From Dysgonomonas sp. ZJ279 (GTDB taxonomy: Bacteria; Bacteroidota; Bacteroidia; Bacteroidales; Dysgonomonadaceae), in NCBI RefSeq assembly GCF_011039205.1, contig NZ_JAAKEL010000009.1:1-64000 (forward strand): a stretch of DNA of 64,000 nt, written 5' to 3'. Position 1 is the stretch's first letter, and every line of letters begins with the position of its first letter. The position numbers and the translations under genes are program-made. The notes beneath the pieces are model-generated. The model was not told the DNA's origin. It made no database searches and saw only the letters and a program-made list of their open reading frames with translations. This document shows positions 24,779 through 33,901 of the stretch, piece by piece.

Positions 24779-27646
24779 TTAGAAATTCAATTTGGCAGAA
24801 ATACTGATATTCTGTCCCGGATTATATTGTCGTGTAATTTGTTCTCTTTCGTGCAATACTCCCTCTTTATCTATGAATTTGGGGAATTGTTTGTAGAAAA
24901 TATCCTGAGAAAGTATGTCTTTGATTGAAGCGGCTATTTCTATACTTTTTCCGATTCTCTTTGTTACTGTGAAATCAAGTACATTTCGGGGCATCTCGTA
25001 CATATCGGGTATATCGTCGTTGACGGTGCTGCCCTCGCTCTTACTTTTGAGTCCGATACCTACAATCCGCTTCCCGATAATATTGTACATCAGTCCCGCA
25101 GTTAGTTGCATCGGGTCATTTTGATAAAAGAATCCTGCGTTTACAAGGAATGGAGATTGCCCCTGAAGCGGTCGCTCATCTTCGATACTACTCTCATCAA
25201 ATTTTACTTTACTGCTGATCAAAGAACCATTAAGAACTACTGATAAGTTTTTTAGTCCTATAAAATCGAGTTGCTTTTTTACATCTATTTCTACTCCTAG
25301 ATTATGGGCAGATAAAGCATTTTCGAAAGTAAAGACACGAGCTCCTCCTCCAGTATTTATGAATGACCATTCTATCGGATTTTCGAAGTGCTTATAGAAA
25401 AGAGAAACGGATATTAATTCAGAAGTCGATGGATAAAACTCGTATCGCAAATCTAAGTTCTGTATATAAGCAGCTTTTAAGTCGGGATTTCCTGTGATTC
25501 GGTTAAATAGATCGAAATCATAATAGGATGCAGGAGACACCTCTCTGAATTCGGGACGATTGATGGACATACCGTAAGCGAATCGCACTATATTATCTTT
25601 ATTCAGGTTATAACTGATATTCAAAGAAGGGAAAATATCTGTAGTTTTATATTCAGAGTCTTTTGTTTCATAACCGGTTCCCGATGTGTAGTTGGTGAGC
25701 GTCATAATATCGTGTTCGAAACGGGCCCCTGCATATATGTTGAACTTCTTGTAAGGAATATTGATTGCCAGATAAGTCGCTATAAGCTTGTTGTTACCTT
25801 CATAACTATCCACATTGTTTGTAGATTCGTTGATGTAAAGTTTACCGGCTCCAAAGTTTTCAGGAATCAATATATCCTTCACTACATTACCGAATCGGAA
25901 GCTATATGGGAAATAGTTTTCATTGAACAGATAGTCAAAATCCCGGGTCTTGTAATCCTTGGTTTTATATTCCCCATAAAATCCGCCTTTCAGAGTAGTT
26001 GTGATATCGGAACTGATTTTTAGATCATGTGAATAATTTGCTCCTGCGTTATAGGTATATTCGTTCAACTTAATAAAGTTACGCTCAATATCCGCTTGCG
26101 ATATAAACATTTGTCCGTTGAAAGGATCTTCGTCAGTCGAAGCATTTTCAGTACGGTTAATCATACGGCGGTCGGGTTGATTCTTGTTAGCGTACGAGAA
26201 TCCCAGTGTCCAGTCCAGTTTATCGGCAAAAGGCAATGTGTGTTTCCCTGTCAACTGCCCGGCGTATGTTGTTCTGCTCGAGTATAAATATTCTTCCCTT
26301 TCTTGTCTTTTCTCGCGTCCGCTAGTATAGTCTGTTCCATGGCGTAACGTATAACGGCTTTGTCCCAATTGGTTGAATATATTCTGAAACTCGTAGTGGT
26401 TATTGTTATTCGATATAAAAGATAAGTTAGCCATGGCTCCAACCCGCACATTTGTATTGTACTGATCGTCGCTATAATCGTTATCGGGTTCTACTTGGTC
26501 AGATATATCATTATAAACCTCATATTGTGCATTTCTCATGTTGGTGAGTGTACGGTTCAGATTGCTGTAATTTAGCGCAGTAGTCAACCCCCATAACTGT
26601 CCTCCTTCTTTTTTGATACGTCTGTTCATAGCAAACGAGAAGCGCTGGTCGGGAAGAGGATTTTTAGTTTTTATGTCCCAATTGTTATTGAATCCATTTC
26701 TGCTTACGGCATCTACTGTTTCTTTATCGTCAGAATTTAGTCTTGGAGGTACAATACTCCCGATGCTTCTAAGTCCGTTGTCGAACCCTAGAAAATCGGT
26801 CGGGCTTCCCGGATTATATTTGAAATCTTTGAAATGTGTCTGTGCATTTAAACCTGTTCCGTAAGTAATTTCCATCGAATTCTCATTTGGGATACCTTTT
26901 GTCGCCACTTTCACAAATCCTCCTGAAAAATCGGCAGGAAGTTCGGGTTGTGGCGATTTCACTATCATAATATTTTCTATTTGTGAACTCGGGATGAGGT
27001 CGAAAGAGAAAGAACGGGTATCCGATTCGGAACTTGGAGTGGCACTGTTGTTGACCCAAACATTGTTGTAGCGTTGTGATAATCCTCTGGCCACAATGAA
27101 TTTGTTATCCATAATAGATATTCCCGGAATACGTCTTATCACCTCGGCAGCGTCTCTATCCTGATTCTTAGATATCTGCTGAGAAGAAACTCCGCTGACA
27201 ATACCTGTCGATTTTTTCATCGAATTAAGCAACGATACTTCTGAGTTTATCCGGGCTGTTGCCATTACTACAACTTCATTTAATGATTGAAGAGATTCCT
27301 GCATTGGAATATTTAAGTCTGTATTCTCTCCTTTCTTTGTTTCTATGTCTGTAATCTCTAGTGGGCTGTACGACAGGCACGAGGCTGTAATCGTGTACTT
27401 TCCCGGTCCTACATTTAATTCATAATTACCATCGACATCGCTTATAACTCCGTGGGTTGTATTTTTTACTGAAATAGTAACTCCCGGTAGAGTTTCTCCC
27501 GTTTTACTGTCTGTCACAACTCCCTTTATAGATGTTTGTGCGAATAATGTTGTTGTAACAAATAAAGTAAAAACGGTTAAGACGGCTTTAAATAGGTAAT
27601 AGTGTCCTCTTGAATTAAGTGAAATGAAATAATTTGTCTTGTGCAT
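24779..27646 (-). CDS. TonB-dependent receptor with carboxypeptidase-like N-terminal domain
   Basis: 955 residues. Signal peptide ends near LFA-QT (residue 37). Carboxypeptidase-regulatory domain 38-125 (IKGVVTDSKTGETLPGVTISV), a TonB-box-like ALNEVVV stretch, plug domain about 150-260 (GVSSQQISKNQDRDAAEVIRRIPGI), then the barrel ending in NISISAKLNF. It lacks the SusC hallmark around the TonB box and has no SusD next to it, so it is a general TonB receptor. Together with the beta-helix lipoprotein gene it forms a two-gene operon closed by a strong terminator. Ligand unknown. Confidence 0.92.
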   Translation of the reverse strand: MHKTNYFISLNSRGHYYLFKAVLTVFTLFVTTTLFAQTSIKGVVTDSKTGETLPGVTISVKNTTHGVISDVDGNYELNVGPGKYTITASCLSYSPLEITDIETKKGENTDLNIPMQESLQSLNEVVVMATARINSEVSLLNSMKKSTGIVSGVSSQQISKNQDRDAAEVIRRIPGISIMDNKFIVARGLSQRYNNVWVNNSATPSSESDTRSFSFDLIPSSQIENIMIVKSPQPELPADFSGGFVKVATKGIPNENSMEITYGTGLNAQTHFKDFKYNPGSPTDFLGFDNGLRSIGSIVPPRLNSDDKETVDAVSRNGFNNNWDIKTKNPLPDQRFSFAMNRRIKKEGGQLWGLTTALNYSNLNRTLTNMRNAQYEVYNDISDQVEPDNDYSDDQYNTNVRVGAMANLSFISNNNNHYEFQNIFNQLGQSRYTLRHGTDYTSGREKRQEREEYLYSSRTTYAGQLTGKHTLPFADKLDWTLGFSYANKNQPDRRMINRTENASTDEDPFNGQMFISQADIERNFIKLNEYTYNAGANYSHDLKISSDITTTLKGGFYGEYKTKDYKTRDFDYLFNENYFPYSFRFGNVVKDILIPENFGAGKLYINESTNNVDSYEGNNKLIATYLAINIPYKKFNIYAGARFEHDIMTLTNYTSGTGYETKDSEYKTTDIFPSLNISYNLNKDNIVRFAYGMSINRPEFREVSPASYYDFDLFNRITGNPDLKAAYIQNLDLRYEFYPSTSELISVSLFYKHFENPIEWSFINTGGGARVFTFENALSAHNLGVEIDVKKQLDFIGLKNLSVVLNGSLISSKVKFDESSIEDERPLQGQSPFLVNAGFFYQNDPMQLTAGLMYNIIGKRIVGIGLKSKSEGSTVNDDIPDMYEMPRNVLDFTVTKRIGKSIEIAASIKDILSQDIFYKQFPKFIDKEGVLHEREQITRQYNPGQNISISAKLNF

Positions 27647-27841
27647 ATAAATTCTAAATTTTATCTACACAAAGCACATGCTTTATTGTTACAGGATAGT
27701 ACCTATTCTGATAAGGTTGAGTTACGCGAACACTCTTTTTTTGTTACGGATATTTCTTTTTTGTTAATGGAAATTTTGATAAATAGCATAATCTCGACTA
27801 ATGATAAAAAACTTGCTACTGCTTCAATTGCTTAAATGTAT

Positions 27842-27849
27842 TACCTTTG
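27842..27849 (+). promoter_or_regulatory. putative -7 promoter element of the metallo-beta-lactamase gene
   Basis: TACCTTTG matches TAnnTTTG and lies 41 bp before the ATG at 27891. A TTG at 27813-27815 is too far for a standard -33 box. Confidence 0.5.
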
Positions 27850-27890
27850 TTCTAAGAGACATTTATAGTAAATAAATCAAGTGTTTAGTA

Positions 27891-28631
27891 ATGAAAAGAA
27901 ATTTGATCATCCTGTCAATTATATTATTCCAGCTACCGATATTTGCCCAAAATGATCATCAGAGAATAAAAGTTTCTGATGATATTGAATTAATCAAGCT
28001 CTCGGATAAAACCTATGTACATGTATCTGTCGCTGAAATAGGCAGTTTCGGAAAAGTCTCTTCAAATGGATTGATTCTGGTAGACAAAGGAGAAGCATTT
28101 CTATTCGATACACCGGTAACAAATGCGCAGATGGAAGTATTAGCCAACTGGATTGCCGATTCGTTACATGCTGCAATTACAACGTTTATTCCTAACCATT
28201 GGCATGAAGACTGTATCGGAGGATTGGACTATCTGCATAGCAAAGGAGTGAAATCGTACGCTAACGAAATGACAATAGATATTGCAAGAGAGAAAGCGCT
28301 GCCTTTGCCGCAGTATGGATTTAAAGACTCTTTGGTTTTAAAAATGAACGATATAGATATTCTTTGTTATTATCTTGGTGCAGGGCATACTTTGGATAAT
28401 ATTGTAGTTTATATTCCATCCGAGAAAATTCTGTTTAGTGGATGTATGACAAAAGATATTCATTCCAAAGGATTAGGAAATACTATTGATGGAGACGTGA
28501 ACGAATGGGCGAAAACAATCGATAAAGTGCTGAATAAATTTCCTGAAGCAAGCGTTGTTATACCCGGTCATGGCGAGATTGGAGGAATTGAGTTGCTAAA
28601 GCATACACGAGAATTATTGAATAAGAAATAA
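27891..28631 (+). CDS. subclass B1 metallo-beta-lactamase, CfiA/CcrA-like
   Basis: 246 residues with a signal peptide (ends FA-QN, residue 20). All six zinc ligands of subclass B1 are in place: His103, His105 and Asp107 in NHWHED, His166 in GAGHTLDN, Cys185 in FSGCMTKD and His227 in PGHG. The surrounding sequence (SNGLILVD, TTFIPNHWH, GGLDYL, SYANEMTIDIA, IVVYIPSEKILFSGC) reads very much like CfiA/CcrA of Bacteroides fragilis as I remember it. One difference is Glu106, where CcrA has Gly. Expected function: periplasmic hydrolysis of beta-lactams, probably carbapenems. Two GNAT genes follow 6 bp apart each. No insertion sequence lies upstream. Confidence 0.93.
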   Translation: MKRNLIILSIILFQLPIFAQNDHQRIKVSDDIELIKLSDKTYVHVSVAEIGSFGKVSSNGLILVDKGEAFLFDTPVTNAQMEVLANWIADSLHAAITTFIPNHWHEDCIGGLDYLHSKGVKSYANEMTIDIAREKALPLPQYGFKDSLVLKMNDIDILCYYLGAGHTLDNIVVYIPSEKILFSGCMTKDIHSKGLGNTIDGDVNEWAKTIDKVLNKFPEASVVIPGHGEIGGIELLKHTRELLNKK

Positions 28632-28637
28632 TACGAA

Positions 28638-29090
28638 ATGGTTATAAGAGAATATATGGATTCGGACAAGGAGCAATTAATAGAATTGCTGAGGTTAAAT
28701 ACACCCGAATATTTTTCCCCAAGTGAGGAAGAGGATTTAAAAGATTATTTAGACAATCACGCCGATAATTATTATGTAGTCGATATTGATGGTGTAATAG
28801 TTGGATGCGGTGGTTTTAATTTGACTGACGACAGGGAAACAGGGAAAATATCATGGGATATTATTCACCCTAAAAGTCAGGGGCAGGGTGTAGGTCGTGA
28901 GTTGACCTTATTTAGAATCCGAAAAATGAAGGAGATTGAAAGTATAAAAACCATTTCTGTAAGAACATCACAGCTTGCTTATAAATTCTACGCAAAATTT
29001 GGCTTAGAACTAAGAGAGGTCGTTAAAGATTATTGGGATAAAGGTTTCGATATGTATAGGCTGGATTGCGATGTCAATTTAATTAAATAA
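28638..29090 (+). CDS. GNAT-family N-acetyltransferase
   Basis: 150 residues, single GNAT domain: acetyl-CoA loop SQGQGVGRELT near residue 89, central strand KISWDIIHP, and ending RTSQLAYKFYAKFGLELRE, the usual GNAT helix. It begins 6 bp after the metallo-beta-lactamase stop, so it is probably on the same transcript. Acceptor unknown; small GNATs may modify amino acids, polyamines, peptides or drugs. Confidence 0.85.
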   Translation: MVIREYMDSDKEQLIELLRLNTPEYFSPSEEEDLKDYLDNHADNYYVVDIDGVIVGCGGFNLTDDRETGKISWDIIHPKSQGQGVGRELTLFRIRKMKEIESIKTISVRTSQLAYKFYAKFGLELREVVKDYWDKGFDMYRLDCDVNLIK

Positions 29091-29096
29091 ACTGTT

Positions 29097-29522
29097 ATGG
29101 ATATATTTATTCCGACCGAAATAAACGAAGATATTGTCGAGGCTTTTGCCCGATTGATGCCCCAGTTGTCGCCCGATTGCCGGATACCGACAAAGGAATA
29201 TTTAGAGAAGATTATAAATGCAGAGGGTAGCTATTTATTTCTCGCTAAAGATGAGAAGATAGCAGGAACACTTACACTTGTTATCTATCAAATACCCACA
29301 GGCAGAAAAGCGTGGATAGAAGATGTTGTCGTAGATAGTAATATGCGGGGCAAAGGTATTGCCGAAAAGCTATTACAGGCGGCGATCGATTTTGTCCGTA
29401 AAGAAGGGATACAAAAACTAGACCTTACATCAAGTATCGAAAGGCAATCAGCACATGCCTTGTATAAGAAAATGGGCTTTGAAGAACGGAGTACAACGGT
29501 GTTTAGGTTGTTGATCGATTAA
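29097..29522 (+). CDS. GNAT-family N-acetyltransferase
   Basis: 141 residues with the GNAT core: strand KAWIEDVVVDSNMRGKGIAEKLL (acetyl-CoA loop RGKGIA near 84-89) and the ending SAHALYKKMGFEERST. It follows the previous GNAT gene by 6 bp. Its 3' end overlaps the convergent GNAT gene at 29503-30048 by 20 bp. Acceptor unknown. Confidence 0.87.
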   Translation: MDIFIPTEINEDIVEAFARLMPQLSPDCRIPTKEYLEKIINAEGSYLFLAKDEKIAGTLTLVIYQIPTGRKAWIEDVVVDSNMRGKGIAEKLLQAAIDFVRKEGIQKLDLTSSIERQSAHALYKKMGFEERSTTVFRLLID

Positions 29523-30048
29523 AAGCGACTCTTTTTATTGAATATCTGTGTTCGATACACCAAGAGCCTTTGCACATAACCTTTTCTTCAAAATCAGTCG
29601 ATTTGGTCATACCTACCGATTTCATCAGTTTTATAGAAGCTATATTTTCAGAATCTGTTATGCCTATAACTTCGTCAACAATTCTATTAACGAAGCAATA
29701 ATTTAGGAGTAAGGTTACTGCTTCTTTGGCAATGCCCTTATTCTGATATTCGGGGGAAATATTGCAGCCTATTTCTGCTATGTTTTCAGAGACTTTCACT
29801 GCACAATCGCCTATAAGTTTATTATGTTCATTCCATATCACAGCTAAACCAATCCATTCACCGATTCTATTCAGGTCAATATTTTTGCATTGATTTACAA
29901 AAGCCATTGTTTGCTCTTTGGTAAAAGGTTCCCAATACTGATATTTTGCAATGCTATCTAGAGAACGATATGAATAAATGCTATCGACATCCGTTTCGTA
30001 GAAATTTCTCATTAGTAGTCGATCGGATGATATTGTTTTATTTTTCAT
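29503..30048 (-). CDS. RimJ/RimL-type GNAT acetyltransferase
   Basis: 181 residues. The N-terminal SDRLLMRNFYETDVDSIYSY and the loop NKGIAKEAV with ENIASIKLMKSVGM place it in the Acetyltransf_3 (RimJ/RimL-like) group, many of which acetylate N-terminal residues of proteins or small molecules. Convergent with and overlapping the GNAT gene at 29097-29522. It lies 16 bp downstream of the DUF418 gene and may be co-transcribed. Confidence 0.87.
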   Translation of the reverse strand: MKNKTISSDRLLMRNFYETDVDSIYSYRSLDSIAKYQYWEPFTKEQTMAFVNQCKNIDLNRIGEWIGLAVIWNEHNKLIGDCAVKVSENIAEIGCNISPEYQNKGIAKEAVTLLLNYCFVNRIVDEVIGITDSENIASIKLMKSVGMTKSTDFEEKVMCKGSWCIEHRYSIKRVAFNRSTT

Positions 30049-30064
30049 GTTTGATACTATATTC

Positions 30065-31252
30065 TTACTTCGACTTTATCCACGTCAGTTTATGCCAAAT
30101 ACTCTCCAAAGGTCCTTGCTTGTGGCTTTTGAGCCACCACTTGCAGAATCCTACCTGTGCGACGAATACGAGGATACCGATAAGTAAACTTACGGTATAT
30201 CCGCAATATGGAGCTAGATAAAGACCAAAAGGGAAGTAAATAACTGCACCTATCATCGACTGGGTTAAATAGTTTGTAAGACTCATTTTACCATAAAAGC
30301 GTAAATTGCCAGTCAACTTTCTGAATCTCTCGGTTTGATATAGCAATACAAATGAAGATACAAGCACAAACGTAAATGCGAATTTCTGCCACATATCGGC
30401 GACAACACCTACTGATTGCTTAATCATCGGTACATCGCTTTTATCGTATAATAATACTTTCAACTCATAAACAGGACAGAATAATACAGCAGATATAATA
30501 AGCACCTTCACCCAAAAGCGGGTATTCTTTTCAGACGAAATAAAAAGCTGTTTTCGTCCTATCAACATTCCCATCATAAACAATCCTGCTGTTTGAAGGA
30601 AGCGACCGCCACCGATAGCCCAGAACAAACTGGCTTTCTGACCGACAGTGATATTTCCAAGTATAAATTCCCCGAAATTACCATCTTTGGTATATGTTGC
30701 TACTTCGCCATACAAAGCGCCTACACCAAGATCGGGCAGGGCGTACGAAGGGTCGACAATACTAGCTATATAATGAAACCATTCTACGGGTTGTGCCAAC
30801 AGCATTATTGCTAGTATTAAGACGGTTTTGTCGTTCAACTTACGCACAGCAAAAAGAAAGATACCTACAATCGAAAATAATAGCAATACATCTCCGCCGG
30901 GAAAAAATGCGGCATTTATAGTGGCAAAACCGACTAATAAGAGTAATCGCCAAAGAAAACGGTAACCGAAATCGTTACCCTTCAATTGCTGATTGGTGTA
31001 TTGTATATAGAATGTGAAGCCGAAAAGGAGGGCAAAAATAGCGTACGATTTGCCTGCAAAAAGCGAAAATATAATACTGAATACACCATTATCCAATATA
31101 TTCAACCATTCGGGTTGAGTGGCAGGATCGGGGTAGACAGGGAATATAAAATGTTCCAGACTATGAACCAATAAGATTGCCATAACAGCAAATCCACGAA
31201 GTGCATCAACGACTTCTATGCGTGGTGTTTTAGACAGAAGGTTTTCTTTCAT
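30065..31252 (-). CDS. DUF418 domain membrane protein (YeiB-like)
   Basis: 395 residues with about ten transmembrane helices. The start IEVVDALRGFAVMAILLVHSLEHF and the C-terminal DUF418 domain (LRFYGKMSLTNYLTQSMIGAVIYFPFG, ending VGFCKWWLKSHKQGPLESIWHKLTW) are typical of this family, which is related to acyltransferase 3. PLESIWR-type endings are a DUF418 hallmark. Function unknown; probably inner membrane. Confidence 0.88.
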   Translation of the reverse strand: MKENLLSKTPRIEVVDALRGFAVMAILLVHSLEHFIFPVYPDPATQPEWLNILDNGVFSIIFSLFAGKSYAIFALLFGFTFYIQYTNQQLKGNDFGYRFLWRLLLLVGFATINAAFFPGGDVLLLFSIVGIFLFAVRKLNDKTVLILAIMLLAQPVEWFHYIASIVDPSYALPDLGVGALYGEVATYTKDGNFGEFILGNITVGQKASLFWAIGGGRFLQTAGLFMMGMLIGRKQLFISSEKNTRFWVKVLIISAVLFCPVYELKVLLYDKSDVPMIKQSVGVVADMWQKFAFTFVLVSSFVLLYQTERFRKLTGNLRFYGKMSLTNYLTQSMIGAVIYFPFGLYLAPYCGYTVSLLIGILVFVAQVGFCKWWLKSHKQGPLESIWHKLTWIKSK

Positions 31253-31315
31253 TTACTATGTTTATGGTACTGTAAATATAATTAAAACTATTAAATTGAC
31301 AATCCTGATATAGTA

Positions 31316-32251
31316 TTATAACAAACGATTTTTGTTCCGATTGGCCAGTGATTTAAGATTAGGTAATACTATCGCTATCAGAATAATTGCCACTCCCATC
31401 CATTGCAATAAAGCTACATTTTCGCGAAGTATAAGATACGATGATAGTACGGCTACAGGCAGTTCGGCCGTACTGAATATAGCACCCAGCGACACGCCCG
31501 TTTTGGGTATCCCGATAGAAAAGAATAGGGGAGGTATTACTGTACCGAATACGGCGAGAGCTAATCCCCACTTATATAGTCCGTCGAACAGTACACCATC
31601 GAAAAAGAATAGGGGAGGGAAGATTATAAAGGTCAATATACACGAGCCTGTTATCATTAAAGCACTCTTTTTCAGTGCAGGCAATTCATTACCGACTCTG
31701 CCACTTGTGATGAGAAAAAGCGCATAGGCTAGTGCTGCTAAAAAACCGAAGGCAATCCCTGTAGGGTTAAGCGTAAGCGATTCGTTGAATACTCCTCCTG
31801 CAAAAACAGTTCCAATAAGTACAATACAGACTGCTATGAGTTGTATACGTGTAGGTTTTTTTTTGAAAATAATAGCTTCTATCACAATACTTATCCACAA
31901 GTATTGCATCAACAGGATGATGGAGATAGAAGCCGGTAATAGTTTTACACATTGATAGTAAAATATTCCGACCAATCCCGTGAACATGCCTGCTGCACAA
32001 ACTTTCCACCACGCGGTTTTGGGTTGAGGTTCGCTCTCTTTTCCTATATCGTATGAGCTTCTTGTAGGGAATAATTTCTTTTGTAAGAGATATAGTATCC
32101 ATAATAATAACATGCCGAAAAATGTCTGACTACCTGTTATATGTCCTAATGTATATCCTTCGCCATAAGCCGTTTTTACAATAGTAGATAATACACCGAA
32201 ACTACATGCTCCCAGAAATACAAATATGCTACCTTTTACTCTCTTGTCCAT
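31316..32251 (-). CDS. EamA/DMT-family transporter
   Basis: 311 residues with about ten transmembrane helices arranged as two EamA repeats (residues about 6-155 and 165-300). Landmarks are the first-helix VFLGACSFGVLSTIVKTAYGEG, LLMQYLWISIVIEAIIFKKKPT at the end of repeat one and LILRENVALLQWMGVAIILIAIVL at the end of repeat two. A drug/metabolite exporter or importer of the inner membrane; substrate unknown. It stands alone. Confidence 0.88.
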   Translation of the reverse strand: MDKRVKGSIFVFLGACSFGVLSTIVKTAYGEGYTLGHITGSQTFFGMLLLWILYLLQKKLFPTRSSYDIGKESEPQPKTAWWKVCAAGMFTGLVGIFYYQCVKLLPASISIILLMQYLWISIVIEAIIFKKKPTRIQLIAVCIVLIGTVFAGGVFNESLTLNPTGIAFGFLAALAYALFLITSGRVGNELPALKKSALMITGSCILTFIIFPPLFFFDGVLFDGLYKWGLALAVFGTVIPPLFFSIGIPKTGVSLGAIFSTAELPVAVLSSYLILRENVALLQWMGVAIILIAIVLPNLKSLANRNKNRLL

Positions 32252-32485
32252 TTATTCTACCTCTCTCTGATTTTTGTACAAAAGTACTCTAAATAACGCT
32301 CAGGTGGAATAGAGAGATAAAAATAAAAAAGCATTCAGCAATAATCATATTTATATAAAATGTATTCTTTTATTAGTAATAATTCTGTTAGTTATATCTT
32401 TTATAGATAATTGTTTCATTCAATATTGAATATCTTGTATAATGAATATATATTTGGAAAGTATTATCTTTATTATATTTACACT

Positions 32486-32908
32486 ATGGATATATGTATA
32501 GATTTTGACGGCACATGTGTGTCTCACGAATTTCCCGATATAGGGAATGATATAGGAGCTGTTCCGGTACTGAAAGAACTGGTGGAGAAAGGGCATCGAC
32601 TAATTCTTTTTACTATGCGTAGTGATCGCAAGAAGAAGAAAAAAGTGGATGGGCAGGAAGTTATTGTCGAAGAAAATGTATTGTCTGATGCTATCCGATG
32701 GTTTGAAGAAAATGGAATCCCCCTATATGGTGTGCAGAAAAATCCGACACAACGTTTCTGGACATCGTCGCCCAAAGCCTACGGACATCTGTATATTGAT
32801 GATGCTAATCTGGGTTGCCCGCTATTGGATAATGATGAAGGATCTCAAAGACCTTATGTGGACTGGGTAAGAGTGAAAGAAATGCTTGTTGAAAAGGGCG
32901 TATTATAA
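32486..32908 (+). CDS. HAD-superfamily small hydrolase (BT0820-like)
   Basis: I place the start at the ATG at 32486 (140 residues), because the protein opens into the HAD motif I DFDGT at once; the longer reading has 25 extra residues with no family character. Asp5/Asp7 form motif I (MDICIDFDGT), LILFTMRS gives motif II, and YIDDAN the C-terminal acidic motif. It resembles the small conserved Bacteroidales HAD proteins of the BT0820 kind. It has no cap domain. Substrate unknown. It lies 8 bp before the dehydrogenase gene. Confidence 0.82.
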   Translation: MDICIDFDGTCVSHEFPDIGNDIGAVPVLKELVEKGHRLILFTMRSDRKKKKKVDGQEVIVEENVLSDAIRWFEENGIPLYGVQKNPTQRFWTSSPKAYGHLYIDDANLGCPLLDNDEGSQRPYVDWVRVKEMLVEKGVL

Positions 32909-32916
32909 AAATCGGT

Positions 32917-33867
32917 ATGAAAAAAATATTAATGGGGCATGATTTCAAACGCGAAGGATTTAAGGATCTGGAGGGAAAGTTCGAAATGATTTACCCTGAA
33001 AATGAACACTTCAAAAGAGAAGAGGTATTAGAACTTATATCAGATATAAATGTACTGATTCCTAATTTTTCTTTTCAGACAGATAAAGAAATAATAGATG
33101 CAGGTACTAATTTGCAGCTGATTGCAAACTATGGCGTAGGCTATAATAATATAGATGTAGATTATGCATCTCAAAAAGGCATACCTGTGACTAATACTCC
33201 AAATTCGGTACTCGAACCTACGGCTGAACTATGTTTCGCTTTATTGCTTGCTACTGCTCGCAGAGTGGGCTATTATAACAACAAATTGCACAATGGCGAG
33301 CGATTGGGTTGGGGGTTGTTTGATAATCCCGGACTACCTGTATATGGGCAAACATTGGGTATTTATGGAATGGGCCGTATCGGTCAATCCGTTGCGCGTC
33401 GTGCTGTAGCTTCCGGGATGAAGATTATTTATTGTAATCGTCACCGTTTAGATAAGAGCATTGAAGAAAAATATGGTGCTGCTTATGTTGATTTTGATAC
33501 CTTACTTAAAGAATCTGATTTTGTTTCTCTGAATGTTCCTGCCACTGCCGAAACCCGCCATTTAATGGGAGAAGCCGAGTTTAAGAAAATGAAGAATACA
33601 GCTATACTGATCAATACTGCACGTGGGGCTTTAGTGGATGAAAAGGCTTTAATAGAAGCTTTGAAGAATGAAGAGATATTTGCGGCAGGACTCGATGTGT
33701 TTGAGAATGAGCCTAAAATTTCACCGGAATTGTTCAGCTTCGAGAATGTAGTACTGACTCCTCATGCCGGAACACAAACGTATGCTGCCCGTTTAGATAT
33801 GCAGAGAGAGGTAGCAAAGAATATAATTAATTTCTTCGAGGGAGGAGAAATTAGTAAAGTAAACTGA
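32917..33867 (+). CDS. D-isomer-specific 2-hydroxyacid dehydrogenase
   Basis: 316 residues. The NAD-binding loop is GMGRIG (151-156), and the catalytic set is Arg236 (NTARGAL), Glu265 (FENEP) and His283 (TPHAGT), as in glyoxylate/hydroxypyruvate and D-lactate-type dehydrogenases. The N-terminal substrate domain shows NYGVGYNNIDVDYA and the conserved VLEPTAELCFALLLATAR. Asn174 in YCNRH, rather than Asp after the second strand, suggests NADPH may be accepted, but this is inference. Substrate not determined. Confidence 0.92.
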   Translation: MKKILMGHDFKREGFKDLEGKFEMIYPENEHFKREEVLELISDINVLIPNFSFQTDKEIIDAGTNLQLIANYGVGYNNIDVDYASQKGIPVTNTPNSVLEPTAELCFALLLATARRVGYYNNKLHNGERLGWGLFDNPGLPVYGQTLGIYGMGRIGQSVARRAVASGMKIIYCNRHRLDKSIEEKYGAAYVDFDTLLKESDFVSLNVPATAETRHLMGEAEFKKMKNTAILINTARGALVDEKALIEALKNEEIFAAGLDVFENEPKISPELFSFENVVLTPHAGTQTYAARLDMQREVAKNIINFFEGGEISKVN

Positions 33868-33872
33868 TATAG

Positions 33873-33901
33873 AAAAGGTGAACTGTTATAGTTCACCTTT
33901 T
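33873..33901. terminator. bidirectional terminator overlapping a stop codon
   Basis: AAAAGGTGAAC (33873-33883) pairs perfectly with GTTCACCTTTT (33891-33901) around a 7-nt loop, with T runs after it on the plus strand. It serves the dehydrogenase gene and overlaps the 3' end of the convergent phosphatase gene, whose stop codon lies in the loop at 33886-33888. Confidence 0.8.
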
